From Comamonadaceae bacterium (lineage in GTDB: Bacteria; Pseudomonadota; Gammaproteobacteria; Burkholderiales; Burkholderiaceae), in the NCBI GenBank assembly GCA_947377705.1, contig CANCGU010000047.1:1-13613 (forward strand): a stretch of 13,613 bases of DNA, in the 5' to 3' direction. The notes under the pieces were generated by a model. That model had not been told where the DNA came from and did not search any database. It was given only the letters and a program-made list of their open reading frames with translations. Position 1 is the first letter of the stretch. Each line of letters begins with the position of its first letter. Shown here one piece after another: positions 1 to 7,678 of this stretch. Both the position numbers and the translations under genes were made by a program.

Positions 1-1226
<1,226 letters not shown>

Positions 1227-1274
1227 GGACGAAATCTCCGAATTATTTTAAAAATGGTGGCTATCCTACCCACT

Positions 1275-2447
1275 CTAGGCATGGGTGTCTGGCCTCAAGA
1301 AAACCAGTGCGACCATAGCCAGAATAGACAGGGCAGCGGAATAAGCAAACGCCCACCCAGGCGAAATACCCCACAAAGCGCCAGCCACCAATGAGGCTGG
1401 CAAATACAAAACACCGGTGACAAAGCCATAAACGCCGACCGCAGAGGCACGTCGATGGGGCTCTAAATCGGCAATCAAGGCCTTGCTTTGTGATTCGTCG
1501 ATGGCATAAAAAAGACCATACGCAGCAAAGACGGTCACCATCTCCCAGCGCGTGCTGACGACCATCAACCACAAGCTGATGCCCGCATACAGCGCATACC
1601 CCAACAACACCATAGGGCGACGCCCAACCCGATCACTCCACTGCCCCACCCAAGGTGCAAATAGCACACAGGTGGTATTGAGCAAGGCGTAAAGCAGCAC
1701 AATCTCGGCCACCCCAAAGCCCATCGTGTGGGCTTTGAGCAAAATAAATCCAAGGCTGAAATAGCCCAAGGCAAACAGGCCAGCAGGCCATAACAAACGC
1801 TTAAAGCCCGCATTCAGTTGCCGCCAGTTCTCGCTGAGGGACTCATGCACATGTTCAGGCGCCGTTGGTTCGGGAATGCGCGTGAGCATCCAAACGCTGA
1901 TGACCGCAGGCACAAACGCCACCACGAACAAGGTGAGATAAGCGCTGACGGACTCACCCAAGCATGCCAACAAGGCATAGGCAACCAGCGGCCCTAGCAC
2001 GGCACCCAATTTGTCCAACGCCTTGTGCACGCCAAAGGCGTAGCCGCGCGTCGCTTGGCTCGAGATGGAAGACAACCACGCATCACGCGGCGCCCCCCTG
2101 AAGCCCTTGCCCAAGCGTTCAACCACACGAAACACGGCCAATCCTGCGATGGACGATGACAACAACAAAATCAACTTGGCCAGCGTAGAAAACCCATAGC
2201 CCGCCACCACGAACACTTTGCGCTTGCCACTTCGATCCGACAACCACCCCGCCAGATAGTTAAGCGACGAGGCCGATAAGTCTGCCATGCCCTCAATGAG
2301 GCCCAGCAACGCGGTAGAAGCTCCCGCGATGGTGGTGAAGAAGATGGCGAACACCGAAAAAATCATCTCGGAACTCAGGTCGGTGAGAAAACTCACCACC
2401 CCGAGCTTGATGATGTCAGGGTGAAGCTTCGAATGTTCTGGACGCAT
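1275..2447 (-). CDS. MFS transporter
   Basis: This 390-residue polytopic inner-membrane protein belongs to the major facilitator superfamily. It is dominated by hydrophobic segments consistent with 12 helices. The MFS loop motif GWLSDRSGKRK (residues 67-77) lies between helices 2 and 3, and a second copy, GQWSDRVGRRP, lies in the C-terminal half, as expected for the duplicated MFS fold. The segment GKGFRGAPRDAW is typical of an MFS subgroup often annotated only as 'MFS transporter'. The substrate cannot be inferred. The ATG lies 9 bases after the stop of the preceding small gene. Its ribosome-binding site is poor (only AGG overlapping that stop codon), which suggests translational coupling. 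The protein ends 48 bases before malic enzyme. Efflux of a drug or metabolite is possible but not demonstrated. Confidence 0.9.
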   Translation of the reverse strand: MRPEHSKLHPDIIKLGVVSFLTDLSSEMIFSVFAIFFTTIAGASTALLGLIEGMADLSASSLNYLAGWLSDRSGKRKVFVVAGYGFSTLAKLILLLSSSIAGLAVFRVVERLGKGFRGAPRDAWLSSISSQATRGYAFGVHKALDKLGAVLGPLVAYALLACLGESVSAYLTLFVVAFVPAVISVWMLTRIPEPTAPEHVHESLSENWRQLNAGFKRLLWPAGLFALGYFSLGFILLKAHTMGFGVAEIVLLYALLNTTCVLFAPWVGQWSDRVGRRPMVLLGYALYAGISLWLMVVSTRWEMVTVFAAYGLFYAIDESQSKALIADLEPHRRASAVGVYGFVTGVLYLPASLVAGALWGISPGWAFAYSAALSILAMVALVFLRPDTHA

Positions 2448-2456
2448 CGCGCAGGC

Positions 2457-2828
2457 CTAGTTCAGGGCATCCAACAAGTCGTGCATGTCATGAATGATGG
2501 GCTGCGCCAGCTGCTCCAACAAATACCCGTCCATCGCCAGCTGCGCCCAACGGTTTGAAGCCTCGAGCACGGGGTGCGTGTGTAAATAGTCAGGCACTTC
2601 AAAGTCTGGCGACTGCTGTTTAAACGCAAATAAGGTGCTGAGATAGCCGGAAAAATACAAGCTATACATCAGCGCATTGGCCGCCTCTTGCGTGATGCCA
2701 CGACGCCCCACCAGTTGCAAAAACAAAGCCTTGGCGGTTTCTATCGTGGGGAGTTCACTGGCGTTCAGTTGGAACTCTTCACTCAAGACTTGGCAGGCCT
2801 GGTCCCATTGGTCTTGCGCTTCTGTCAT
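2457..2828 (-). CDS. Conserved-looking small protein, unknown function
   Basis: I do not recognise this 123-residue protein. It is acidic, predicted mostly helical and soluble, with no signal peptide, membrane segment or cysteine cluster. It has aromatic patches such as ALMYSLYFSGYLSTLF (about residues 51-66) and a C-terminus rich in Leu, His and Asp (IIHDMHDLLDALN). It begins 22 bases after the SET-domain gene stops and ends 9 bases before the MFS start on the same strand, so it is probably co-transcribed with both. No strong Shine-Dalgarno precedes the ATG at 2826-2828. The frame has codon use like its neighbours and fills the gap neatly, which supports a real gene. No function is proposed. 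Confidence 0.75.
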   Translation of the reverse strand: MTEAQDQWDQACQVLSEEFQLNASELPTIETAKALFLQLVGRRGITQEAANALMYSLYFSGYLSTLFAFKQQSPDFEVPDYLHTHPVLEASNRWAQLAMDGYLLEQLAQPIIHDMHDLLDALN

Positions 2829-2850
2829 GTTCAGTCATTTCAATTTCTAC

Positions 2851-3294
2851 TCAAGCCAGCATTGTGCCTTTGCACTTCTTGGCGCCACAACGGCAGCTGT
2901 ATTTGGTTTTCAGGACATCCGTCATCGGCTCATCACTCACCAGCCCATAGTTGAACGTCAGCTCTTCACCACGCCACACTTGGCGACGCGTTTGGATGAA
3001 GATGCGGCCATCTCGCTCCACAGGCTCGCAATTGGGACGGCAAGAGTGGTTGATCCAGCGCGAGGCATTACCGCCGTACAAACCATCAATCACACGCGCG
3101 TCGTCGATGTGAAAGTAAAACGTGTGCTCGGGGTTGCTAGGGTCATGCGGGTGACGGCGCTGCGCTTCGTCCATCGAGATGATTTCACCCACATACTCAA
3201 TGACCATTTCGCCCGCAATGAACCCCGTCAGAGCGAACACGCCCTTACCATGAACGCGGGACGAGAGGACTTCGATGCGGGGGGCGTCTATCAT
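2851..3294 (-). CDS. SET-domain protein-lysine methyltransferase-like protein
   Basis: This 147-residue protein consists almost entirely of a SET domain followed by a post-SET zinc motif. SET enzymes use S-adenosylmethionine to methylate protein lysines. Visible elements are RVHGKGVFA (13-21), the EYVGE strand (33-37), the SAM-binding and pseudoknot segment around RWINHSCRPNCEP (79-91) with the canonical NHSC, GEELTFNYG (109-117) with the usual catalytic-site Tyr116, and a post-SET CxCx4C at C134, C136, C141. All key residues are present, so it is probably active. The frame stays open further upstream into the preceding gene. I chose the ATG at 3292-3294 because it leaves an 11-base gap after the NTF2-like gene and starts right before the domain. 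An AGGA directly abuts this ATG, too close to be a good ribosome site, so the start is not certain. The substrate is unknown. Confidence 0.88.
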   Translation of the reverse strand: MIDAPRIEVLSSRVHGKGVFALTGFIAGEMVIEYVGEIISMDEAQRRHPHDPSNPEHTFYFHIDDARVIDGLYGGNASRWINHSCRPNCEPVERDGRIFIQTRRQVWRGEELTFNYGLVSDEPMTDVLKTKYSCRCGAKKCKGTMLA

Positions 3295-3305
3295 TCCTAT
3301 GATGA

Positions 3306-3683
3306 TCAGGCGGGAGGCAACGGTGTGCCCTGGTGTGCATGCAGGCGCCAAGTGCCGTCGGCACCATAGCTCCACACCGTCATGAACAAGCTGGCCACAC
3401 TTTTGCGTTGCCCTTCTTTGCTGACCACCGCTGACATGCGACCGCTGACTACAGCGGCCTGTTGCAACACCTGAACATGCAAGTCACGAAAGTTCAGCTC
3501 CAAGTATTTCAGGGTACCACTCGACAATTTGCCAAGGTAACTGTCTTTATCGTCGCAAACGCCCGTGGAATGCACATACAAAAGATCTTCAGCCAGCAGC
3601 CCGTTCAAGGCAGATAAATCAGTCGCCAACAGGGCTTGCCTGCGGCGATCTTCAAGTGAAAGCACCAGATTGAGAGTTGTCAT
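3306..3683 (-). CDS. NTF2-like (SnoaL/DUF4440-type) small protein
   Basis: This 125-residue protein has the pattern of the NTF2-like fold: an N-terminal helix rich in Arg and Leu (EDRRRQALLATDLSALNGLL), then 'LLYVHSTG', then alternating strands ending in WRLHAHQGTPLP. This matches nuclear transport factor 2/SnoaL/DUF4440-type proteins, which include small-molecule isomerases, dehydratases and binding proteins. The frame stays open to 3728. The ATG at 3681-3683 was chosen because it gives the usual family N-terminus and follows the stop of the Bug receptor gene by only 2 bases, implying translational coupling. The HxxxG segment in 'VHSTG' and the terminal 'HAHQG' are typical of the group. The tight link to a transporter receptor and the divergent aromatic operon suggests a role in the same metabolism, but no reaction can be assigned. 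Confidence 0.8.
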   Translation of the reverse strand: MTTLNLVLSLEDRRRQALLATDLSALNGLLAEDLLYVHSTGVCDDKDSYLGKLSSGTLKYLELNFRDLHVQVLQQAAVVSGRMSAVVSKEGQRKSVASLFMTVWSYGADGTWRLHAHQGTPLPPA

Positions 3684-3685
3684 AC

Positions 3686-4660
3686 TCAATCCAACTTGAT
3701 GCCCGTACCGCGAATGGCTTGACCCCAAAGCTGGTTGTCCTGCCGCAAAAAGGTGCTGAACTCAGCCGGCGTTTGGGCCTTGAGCTCGCCACCATAGGAA
3801 CGCCACTTCGCAATGAGCTCGGGGTTTTGTGCGGTTGCTTTTTGCATGGCCTCAGACAGCTTACCAACGACAGGCGTAGGTGTGCCAGCCGGCGCAAATA
3901 GGCCAATCCAGGCCGTGGGGCTGTAATCGGCCAGACCTGCTTCAGCAAAGGTTGGCACATCTGGGAAGTTGGGGTGACGCGTTTTGCCAGTCAATGCCAA
4001 GATCTTGAGTTTGCCGGCCTTAACGTTGCCAATCGCAGCAGGGAGCGCATCAAAGATGACGTGTACCTGCCCTGCCACCAAGTCTGAATAGGGGCTTGTG
4101 GTGTTGTAGGGCACGAAGTCGATCTTGACACCGGCATTCGCAGCAAACCACTCACCCGCTAGGTGCGAATAGCTGCCCACACCCGTCGTGGCTGCGGTCA
4201 GTGAACCGGGCTGTTTTTTCAAACGCTCGATCAATTCCTTAGCGTTTTTCTCAGGCACGCTGGGGTGTGCTGTTAAGGCTGTATTGAGCAGTCCCACGAT
4301 GCTGATGGGCGCATAGTCTCCCACCTTGTAAGGCACCTTGCTGTAGAGGTGAGGCACCACTGACAGCGATGTGGTCACCCCCATCACCAGGGTATATCCG
4401 TCGGGGGTTGCCTTGGCACCGGCCTCCATACCTATCATGTTTGAGGCGCCAGGACGGTTTTCCACCACCACAGACTGACCCAACACCTTGGAAAGCTCCA
4501 GTGCGATTTCTCGAGTGTTGGCATCTGGCCCCGTGCCCACCGGGAATGGGGCAATGATCTTAATGGGCCTGCTTGGGTAGTCCTGCGCCATGGCGTGAAA
4601 TGCACTAGATAAGGCCAGAGCCAGAGCGACGAGCCCCACGCGGCGATTGGTACGGTTCAT
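3686..4660 (-). CDS. Tripartite tricarboxylate transporter substrate-binding protein (Bug family)
   Basis: This 324-residue periplasmic binding protein is of the Bug/TctC family, which captures carboxylates and aromatic acids for TTT membrane permeases. A Sec signal peptide covers about residues 1-25 (NRTNRR basic start, hydrophobic VALALALSSAF, AMA cleavage site). It is followed by the family-typical mature start QDYPSRPIKII. Other hallmarks are VVVENRPGAS, DGYTLVMG and, late in the protein, APAGTPTPVV. The first ligand loop reads FPVGTGPDAN instead of the common PPGGxxD form. A strong AGGAG (4669-4673) sits 8 bases before the ATG. It is transcribed divergently from the aromatic operon and heads a leftward gene run, with the NTF2-like gene 2 bases downstream. 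No TctA/TctB permease gene lies in the window. Ligand unknown. Confidence 0.93.
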   Translation of the reverse strand: MNRTNRRVGLVALALALSSAFHAMAQDYPSRPIKIIAPFPVGTGPDANTREIALELSKVLGQSVVVENRPGASNMIGMEAGAKATPDGYTLVMGVTTSLSVVPHLYSKVPYKVGDYAPISIVGLLNTALTAHPSVPEKNAKELIERLKKQPGSLTAATTGVGSYSHLAGEWFAANAGVKIDFVPYNTTSPYSDLVAGQVHVIFDALPAAIGNVKAGKLKILALTGKTRHPNFPDVPTFAEAGLADYSPTAWIGLFAPAGTPTPVVGKLSEAMQKATAQNPELIAKWRSYGGELKAQTPAEFSTFLRQDNQLWGQAIRGTGIKLD

Positions 4661-4668
4661 GAATGCGT

Positions 4669-4673
4669 CTCCT
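4669..4673 (-). promoter_or_regulatory. Shine-Dalgarno site of the leftward Bug gene
   Basis: AGGAG on the minus strand, 8 bases before the ATG at 4658-4660, fixes the start of the leftward Bug receptor. Confidence 0.75.
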
Positions 4674-4735
4674 GTGTTGATTCGGTGTCCAGACTTGAGG
4701 GTCTACTTGAATTCTGATAAAAAATGTCGATTCTC

Positions 4736-4758
4736 ATAATAGGATAAATACCTATAAT
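4736..4758. promoter_or_regulatory. Candidate operator: 8-base inverted repeat with 7-base spacer
   Basis: The left arm ATAATAGG (4736-4743) and right arm CCTATAAT (4751-4758) match as an inverted repeat at 7 of 8 positions, separated by seven A/T bases. The right arm contains the best -10 hexamer of the spacer. A dimeric regulator bound here would cover that promoter, and the operon's IclR-family protein is the obvious candidate. The dyad is seen directly; operator function is inferred. Confidence 0.45.
4753..4758 (+). promoter_or_regulatory. Candidate -10 element for the catabolic operon
   Basis: TATAAT is a perfect match to the sigma-70 -10 consensus. It would place the transcript start near 4765 and give a leader of roughly 48 bases before the VOC gene. 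No good -35 hexamer lies 16-18 bases upstream, which fits either an activator-dependent promoter or a chance hit in AT-rich DNA. Confidence 0.4.
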
Positions 4759-4801
4759 TTATTTAAATTAAATTAAATAAAATAGCCAATATTTTCAAAT
4801 T

Positions 4802-4806
4802 AGGAG
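4802..4806 (+). promoter_or_regulatory. Shine-Dalgarno site of the VOC gene
   Basis: AGGAG lies 6 bases before the ATG at 4813 and supports that start for the first gene of the operon. Confidence 0.75.
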
Positions 4807-4812
4807 TTCTCC

Positions 4813-5373
4813 ATGACACACACTTTAGGTCAACAGAACGCGCTGGTGTTCAGTCACATGGGTTTTTACGTGCGCGACATTGAGCGCATGGCGCGTTTTT
4901 ACCGCGATGTGATGTGCTTCTTTGAAACCGACAGGGGGTTGCTGGGTACGGTGCAGTTGGTGTTCTTCAGCCGCGACCCCTCCGAGCACCACCAGATCGT
5001 CCTGGCCTCAGGTCGCCCGACTGATTTGACCTTCAGTGTGATCAACCAAATTTCGCTGCGTGTGCCTGACCTAGCGACGTTGCGGGAAGTGCGTAACCGT
5101 GTCCAGGCTGACCCCGATGTGACCGAACTGGTCTGCGCCACGCATGGCAATGCGGTGTCAATTTATTTCCGCGATCCCGAAGGCAATCGGCTCGAAGTTT
5201 TCATGGACATGCCTTGGTACTGCGAACAACCGCTGCGTGAACCCATTGACCTAGACCAGAGCGATGAGGCCGTGATGGCCTTTGCGGAGGCACTGGCACG
5301 CAGTCGACCGAAATTCCGCAGTCGCGCCCAATGGGTATCCGAAATGAAAGCACTCATGGGGTACAAGGCATGA
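4813..5373 (+). CDS. VOC-family protein, probable extradiol dioxygenase-like ring-cleavage enzyme
   Basis: This 186-residue cytoplasmic protein has two beta-alpha-beta-beta-beta modules of the vicinal oxygen chelate fold. The first begins SHMGFYVRDIERMARFYRDV (14-33) and the second begins INQISLRVPDL (77-87). It resembles single-domain relatives of catechol/biphenyl-diol extradiol dioxygenases. Metal-site residues expected from the family are His15 and Glu128 (in NRLEVF). His59-His60 resembles the HH segment that carries the acid-base His in BphC-type enzymes. The second ligand position, usually His, is Gln79 here. The C-terminal 50 residues (from MPWY, 133) form an extension typical of this subgroup. 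It is the first gene of the operon and overlaps the hydroxylase start by 4 bases (ATGA), which fits a ring-opening role on the hydroxylase product. An isomerase or another VOC activity is possible. Confidence 0.85.
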   Translation: MTHTLGQQNALVFSHMGFYVRDIERMARFYRDVMCFFETDRGLLGTVQLVFFSRDPSEHHQIVLASGRPTDLTFSVINQISLRVPDLATLREVRNRVQADPDVTELVCATHGNAVSIYFRDPEGNRLEVFMDMPWYCEQPLREPIDLDQSDEAVMAFAEALARSRPKFRSRAQWVSEMKALMGYKA

Positions 5374-6875
5374 GCCAAAACGTGTTTGATGTAGCCATCA
5401 TTGGCTACGGACCCGCGGGTGCAACGCTGGCGAATTTGTTGGGCCAATATGGACTGTCGGTGCTGGTCCTTGAACGCGACGCCGAGATCTACCCGTTGCC
5501 GCGCGCCATCCACTTTGATGGCGAAGTCATGCGCGTGTTCGAGACCGCGGGCCTACGACGCGAAGTCGAAGCCATCTCGCGCCCCGGCCTCAAGGGCATG
5601 TACTTCAATAACGCCGCAGGGGAAACGCTATTGATCCGCGCCGGCACCAGCGAGCGCGGCCCGCATGGGTGTGCGAACAACCATTACTTCCACCAACCCG
5701 AACTCGAAGCCGTGCTGCGTGAGGGTCTGCGCCGCTACCCGCAAGTGCAGGTGCGCACGCGCCATGAGGTGACGTCCATCGAAGACAGCAGCGAACACGC
5801 CACGCTGCAGGTAAAAGACTTAGACAGCAACAGCACGTATTCTGTGCAGGCCCGCTATGTCGTCGGCTGCGACGGCGCACGCTCGATGGTACGCAAAGCC
5901 ATCGGCACCACCATGATGGACCTCGGTCTACACCAGCCTTGGCTGGTGTTCGATGTACGCCTCAAGACCGACGTGCCCACCCTGCCCGACCACACGGTGC
6001 AGCACTGTGACCCGACGCGCCCCATGACGTATTGCAACGTCACGGGCAACCGCCGTCGCTGGGAAATCATGCTCATGCCCGGCGACGACACCGAACAATT
6101 GGTCCAGCCCGAAACGCTGTGGAAGCTGGTGAGCAAATGGGTCACGCCAGAACAGGCCGACATCGAGCGCGCCGTGATCTACACCTTCCACTCGGTGATC
6201 GCTGAAAATTGGCGCAAAGGGCACCTATTCTTGGCTGGCGATGCAGCACACCAAACACCGCCCTTTCTGGGTCAAGGCATGTGCGCCGCCATTCGCGATG
6301 CGTCCAATCTGGCTTGGAAACTCGAAGCCGTGATGCGTGGACGCGCAGACGACGCACTGCTCGACAGCTACGGCAGCGAACGCGCACCGCATGTGCACGC
6401 TTTCATCGATTTAGCAGTCAAGCTCGGCGACATCATCCAGACCACTGATCCTGAAGCCGCTCGCGAACGCGATGCGAAGTTCAAAACGGGCCAACCCGAA
6501 ATTTTCCAGTTCCCGGCACCGCGTCTGGGCCCAGGTATGTGGCAAGGCGGCAGCGCCCCAGTGGCACAGGTCTTCCCCCAGCCACTGCTCGCCGATGGTC
6601 GTTTGCTGGACCGCGTGCTGGGCTTGAAATTTGCCGTGATCGGTGACGAAGCAGTGTTGAACGGCGTGAGCGAGGACACCCGCAACCGCTGGCAAGCGCA
6701 GGGCGTGGTGGTGGTGCCTGCTCGCGACCCCGAGGTGCAAGCGTGGCTCCAACAGCAAGGTGTGCGTGCCGTGTTGTTGCGCCCAGACCGATACATCTTG
6801 GGCGTTGCGCAATCGCAAGCTGACCTCGATAGCATCAGTGCCTTGCTGCCCGCTACGGCGGCCCTAGCCCATTGA
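5370..6875 (+). CDS. FAD-dependent aromatic hydroxylase, MhpA-like
   Basis: This 501-residue class A flavoprotein monooxygenase would use NAD(P)H and O2 to hydroxylate a phenolic ring. It shows the FAD dinucleotide motif GYGPAG (12-17), the NAD(P)H/FAD DG motif beginning at Asp168 (CDGARSMVRKA), and the GD motif GDAAHQTPPFLGQGM (from Gly290), which contacts the FAD ribityl chain. The RAIHFDGEVMRVFE segment and overall length resemble 3-(3-hydroxyphenyl)propionate hydroxylase (MhpA) and relatives such as phenol and resorcinol hydroxylases. The C-terminal thioredoxin-like region is present. The frame is open further upstream; the ATG at 5370-5372 is chosen because it gives the canonical N-terminus and overlaps the VOC stop in an ATGA junction. 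The gene ends 16 bases before the IclR regulator. The exact substrate is not determined. Confidence 0.92.
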   Translation: MSQNVFDVAIIGYGPAGATLANLLGQYGLSVLVLERDAEIYPLPRAIHFDGEVMRVFETAGLRREVEAISRPGLKGMYFNNAAGETLLIRAGTSERGPHGCANNHYFHQPELEAVLREGLRRYPQVQVRTRHEVTSIEDSSEHATLQVKDLDSNSTYSVQARYVVGCDGARSMVRKAIGTTMMDLGLHQPWLVFDVRLKTDVPTLPDHTVQHCDPTRPMTYCNVTGNRRRWEIMLMPGDDTEQLVQPETLWKLVSKWVTPEQADIERAVIYTFHSVIAENWRKGHLFLAGDAAHQTPPFLGQGMCAAIRDASNLAWKLEAVMRGRADDALLDSYGSERAPHVHAFIDLAVKLGDIIQTTDPEAARERDAKFKTGQPEIFQFPAPRLGPGMWQGGSAPVAQVFPQPLLADGRLLDRVLGLKFAVIGDEAVLNGVSEDTRNRWQAQGVVVVPARDPEVQAWLQQQGVRAVLLRPDRYILGVAQSQADLDSISALLPATAALAH

Positions 6876-6891
6876 TGTTTTTAAATTGCCC

Positions 6892-7644
6892 ATGACCGAC
6901 AAAGCCGACTCTAGCCTAGCGCGCATGCTCGGTGTGCTCGATCTTTTTGCTGAGCAACGCCTGCATTGGAGTGCGGAGGACATCAGCGAAACACTGGGCG
7001 TGTCGCTACCCACCAGCTACCGCTACCTCAAGACCTTGAGCGATGCGGGACTGCTGCAACGAGGACCGGACGCGCAGTTCACGCTGGGGCCGCGCATTGT
7101 TGTGCTTGACCACTTCATTCGGCAGGCCGACCCGGTGCTGCAATGCGGCATCCCGTTCATGAAGGAACTGGTTGCTCAGACAGGTTTCGACAGCGTGGTC
7201 TCCAGCATGTATGGCGACCAGCTGCTCGACACCCACCGCGAATACGGCACTGCCCCCGCCGACCTGAGCTATGGACGCGGGCGGCCACGCCCGCTGTTCC
7301 AGGGCGGCGCCCCGAAGGTGATCTTGGCGGGCCTGCCCACGCCGCAACTACACAAACTGCTCGACACTCACGCGGCAGAAGTGGCTGCTGCCGGCCTGCC
7401 CACCGACTGGCCCAGCTTTCGGCGCTACTACAGCCAAATTCGCAAGAACGGTTTTTATTTCTCCAACGGCGAACTGGAAGCCAATCTTGCGGCGATCGCT
7501 GTGCCCCTGCAGCGGGTTGATGACACGGTCATTGGTGCGCTCTCGCTCGTCACCACGGTGCAACGCATGGCCGTGATCGATCAAACCAAACTCATACCCC
7601 TCATCCAGCGCGCCGCGCGTGAAATTTCCGCGCGGTTGCACTGA
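6892..7644 (+). CDS. IclR-family transcriptional regulator
   Basis: This 250-residue regulator has an N-terminal winged helix-turn-helix (about residues 9-60; WSAEDISETLGVSLPTSYRY at 26-45, followed by LKTLSDAGLLQR) and a C-terminal IclR effector-binding domain (about 75-250). IclR proteins act as repressors or activators of catabolic operons and bind small carboxylates, often pathway substrates. The ATG at 6892 is used; a TTG two codons upstream is also in frame. There is no clear Shine-Dalgarno, and the gene lies 16 bases after the hydroxylase, so coupled translation is likely. It sits inside the operon on the same strand, between hydroxylase and FAH-family genes, instead of being divergent. 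The likely target is the 4661-4812 spacer. Confidence 0.92.
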   Translation: MTDKADSSLARMLGVLDLFAEQRLHWSAEDISETLGVSLPTSYRYLKTLSDAGLLQRGPDAQFTLGPRIVVLDHFIRQADPVLQCGIPFMKELVAQTGFDSVVSSMYGDQLLDTHREYGTAPADLSYGRGRPRPLFQGGAPKVILAGLPTPQLHKLLDTHAAEVAAAGLPTDWPSFRRYYSQIRKNGFYFSNGELEANLAAIAVPLQRVDDTVIGALSLVTTVQRMAVIDQTKLIPLIQRAAREISARLH

Positions 7645-7678
7645 TTTTTTCTCACCTTCCAACGAAGAAAGACCGACC

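Larger units (their letters stand above)
4661..4812. promoter_or_regulatory. Divergent control region between the Bug gene and the aromatic operon
   Basis: This 152-base spacer is strikingly AT-rich from about 4711 to 4801, compared with GC-rich coding flanks. It must carry the promoters for both the leftward Bug run and the rightward catabolic operon. It contains a 23-base inverted repeat (4736-4758), an A/T-only dyad (4758-4781) and good Shine-Dalgarno sites at both ends. No convincing consensus -35 box was found for the leftward transcript. Confidence 0.7.

Noticed and set aside
1227..1274. Dedicated promoter for malic enzyme in the 48-base gap
   Set aside because: A TAAAAT-like hexamer is present but no supporting -35 was found; read-through from upstream is equally possible.
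3295..3375. Longer in-frame start for the SET protein
   Set aside because: It would overlap the NTF2-like gene by about 70 bases, and the extra N-terminal residues do not resemble SET proteins.
4707..4740. TTGAAT and CATAAT as a rightward promoter
   Set aside because: The spacing is 22 bases, too long for sigma-70; the TATAAT at 4753 is better placed.
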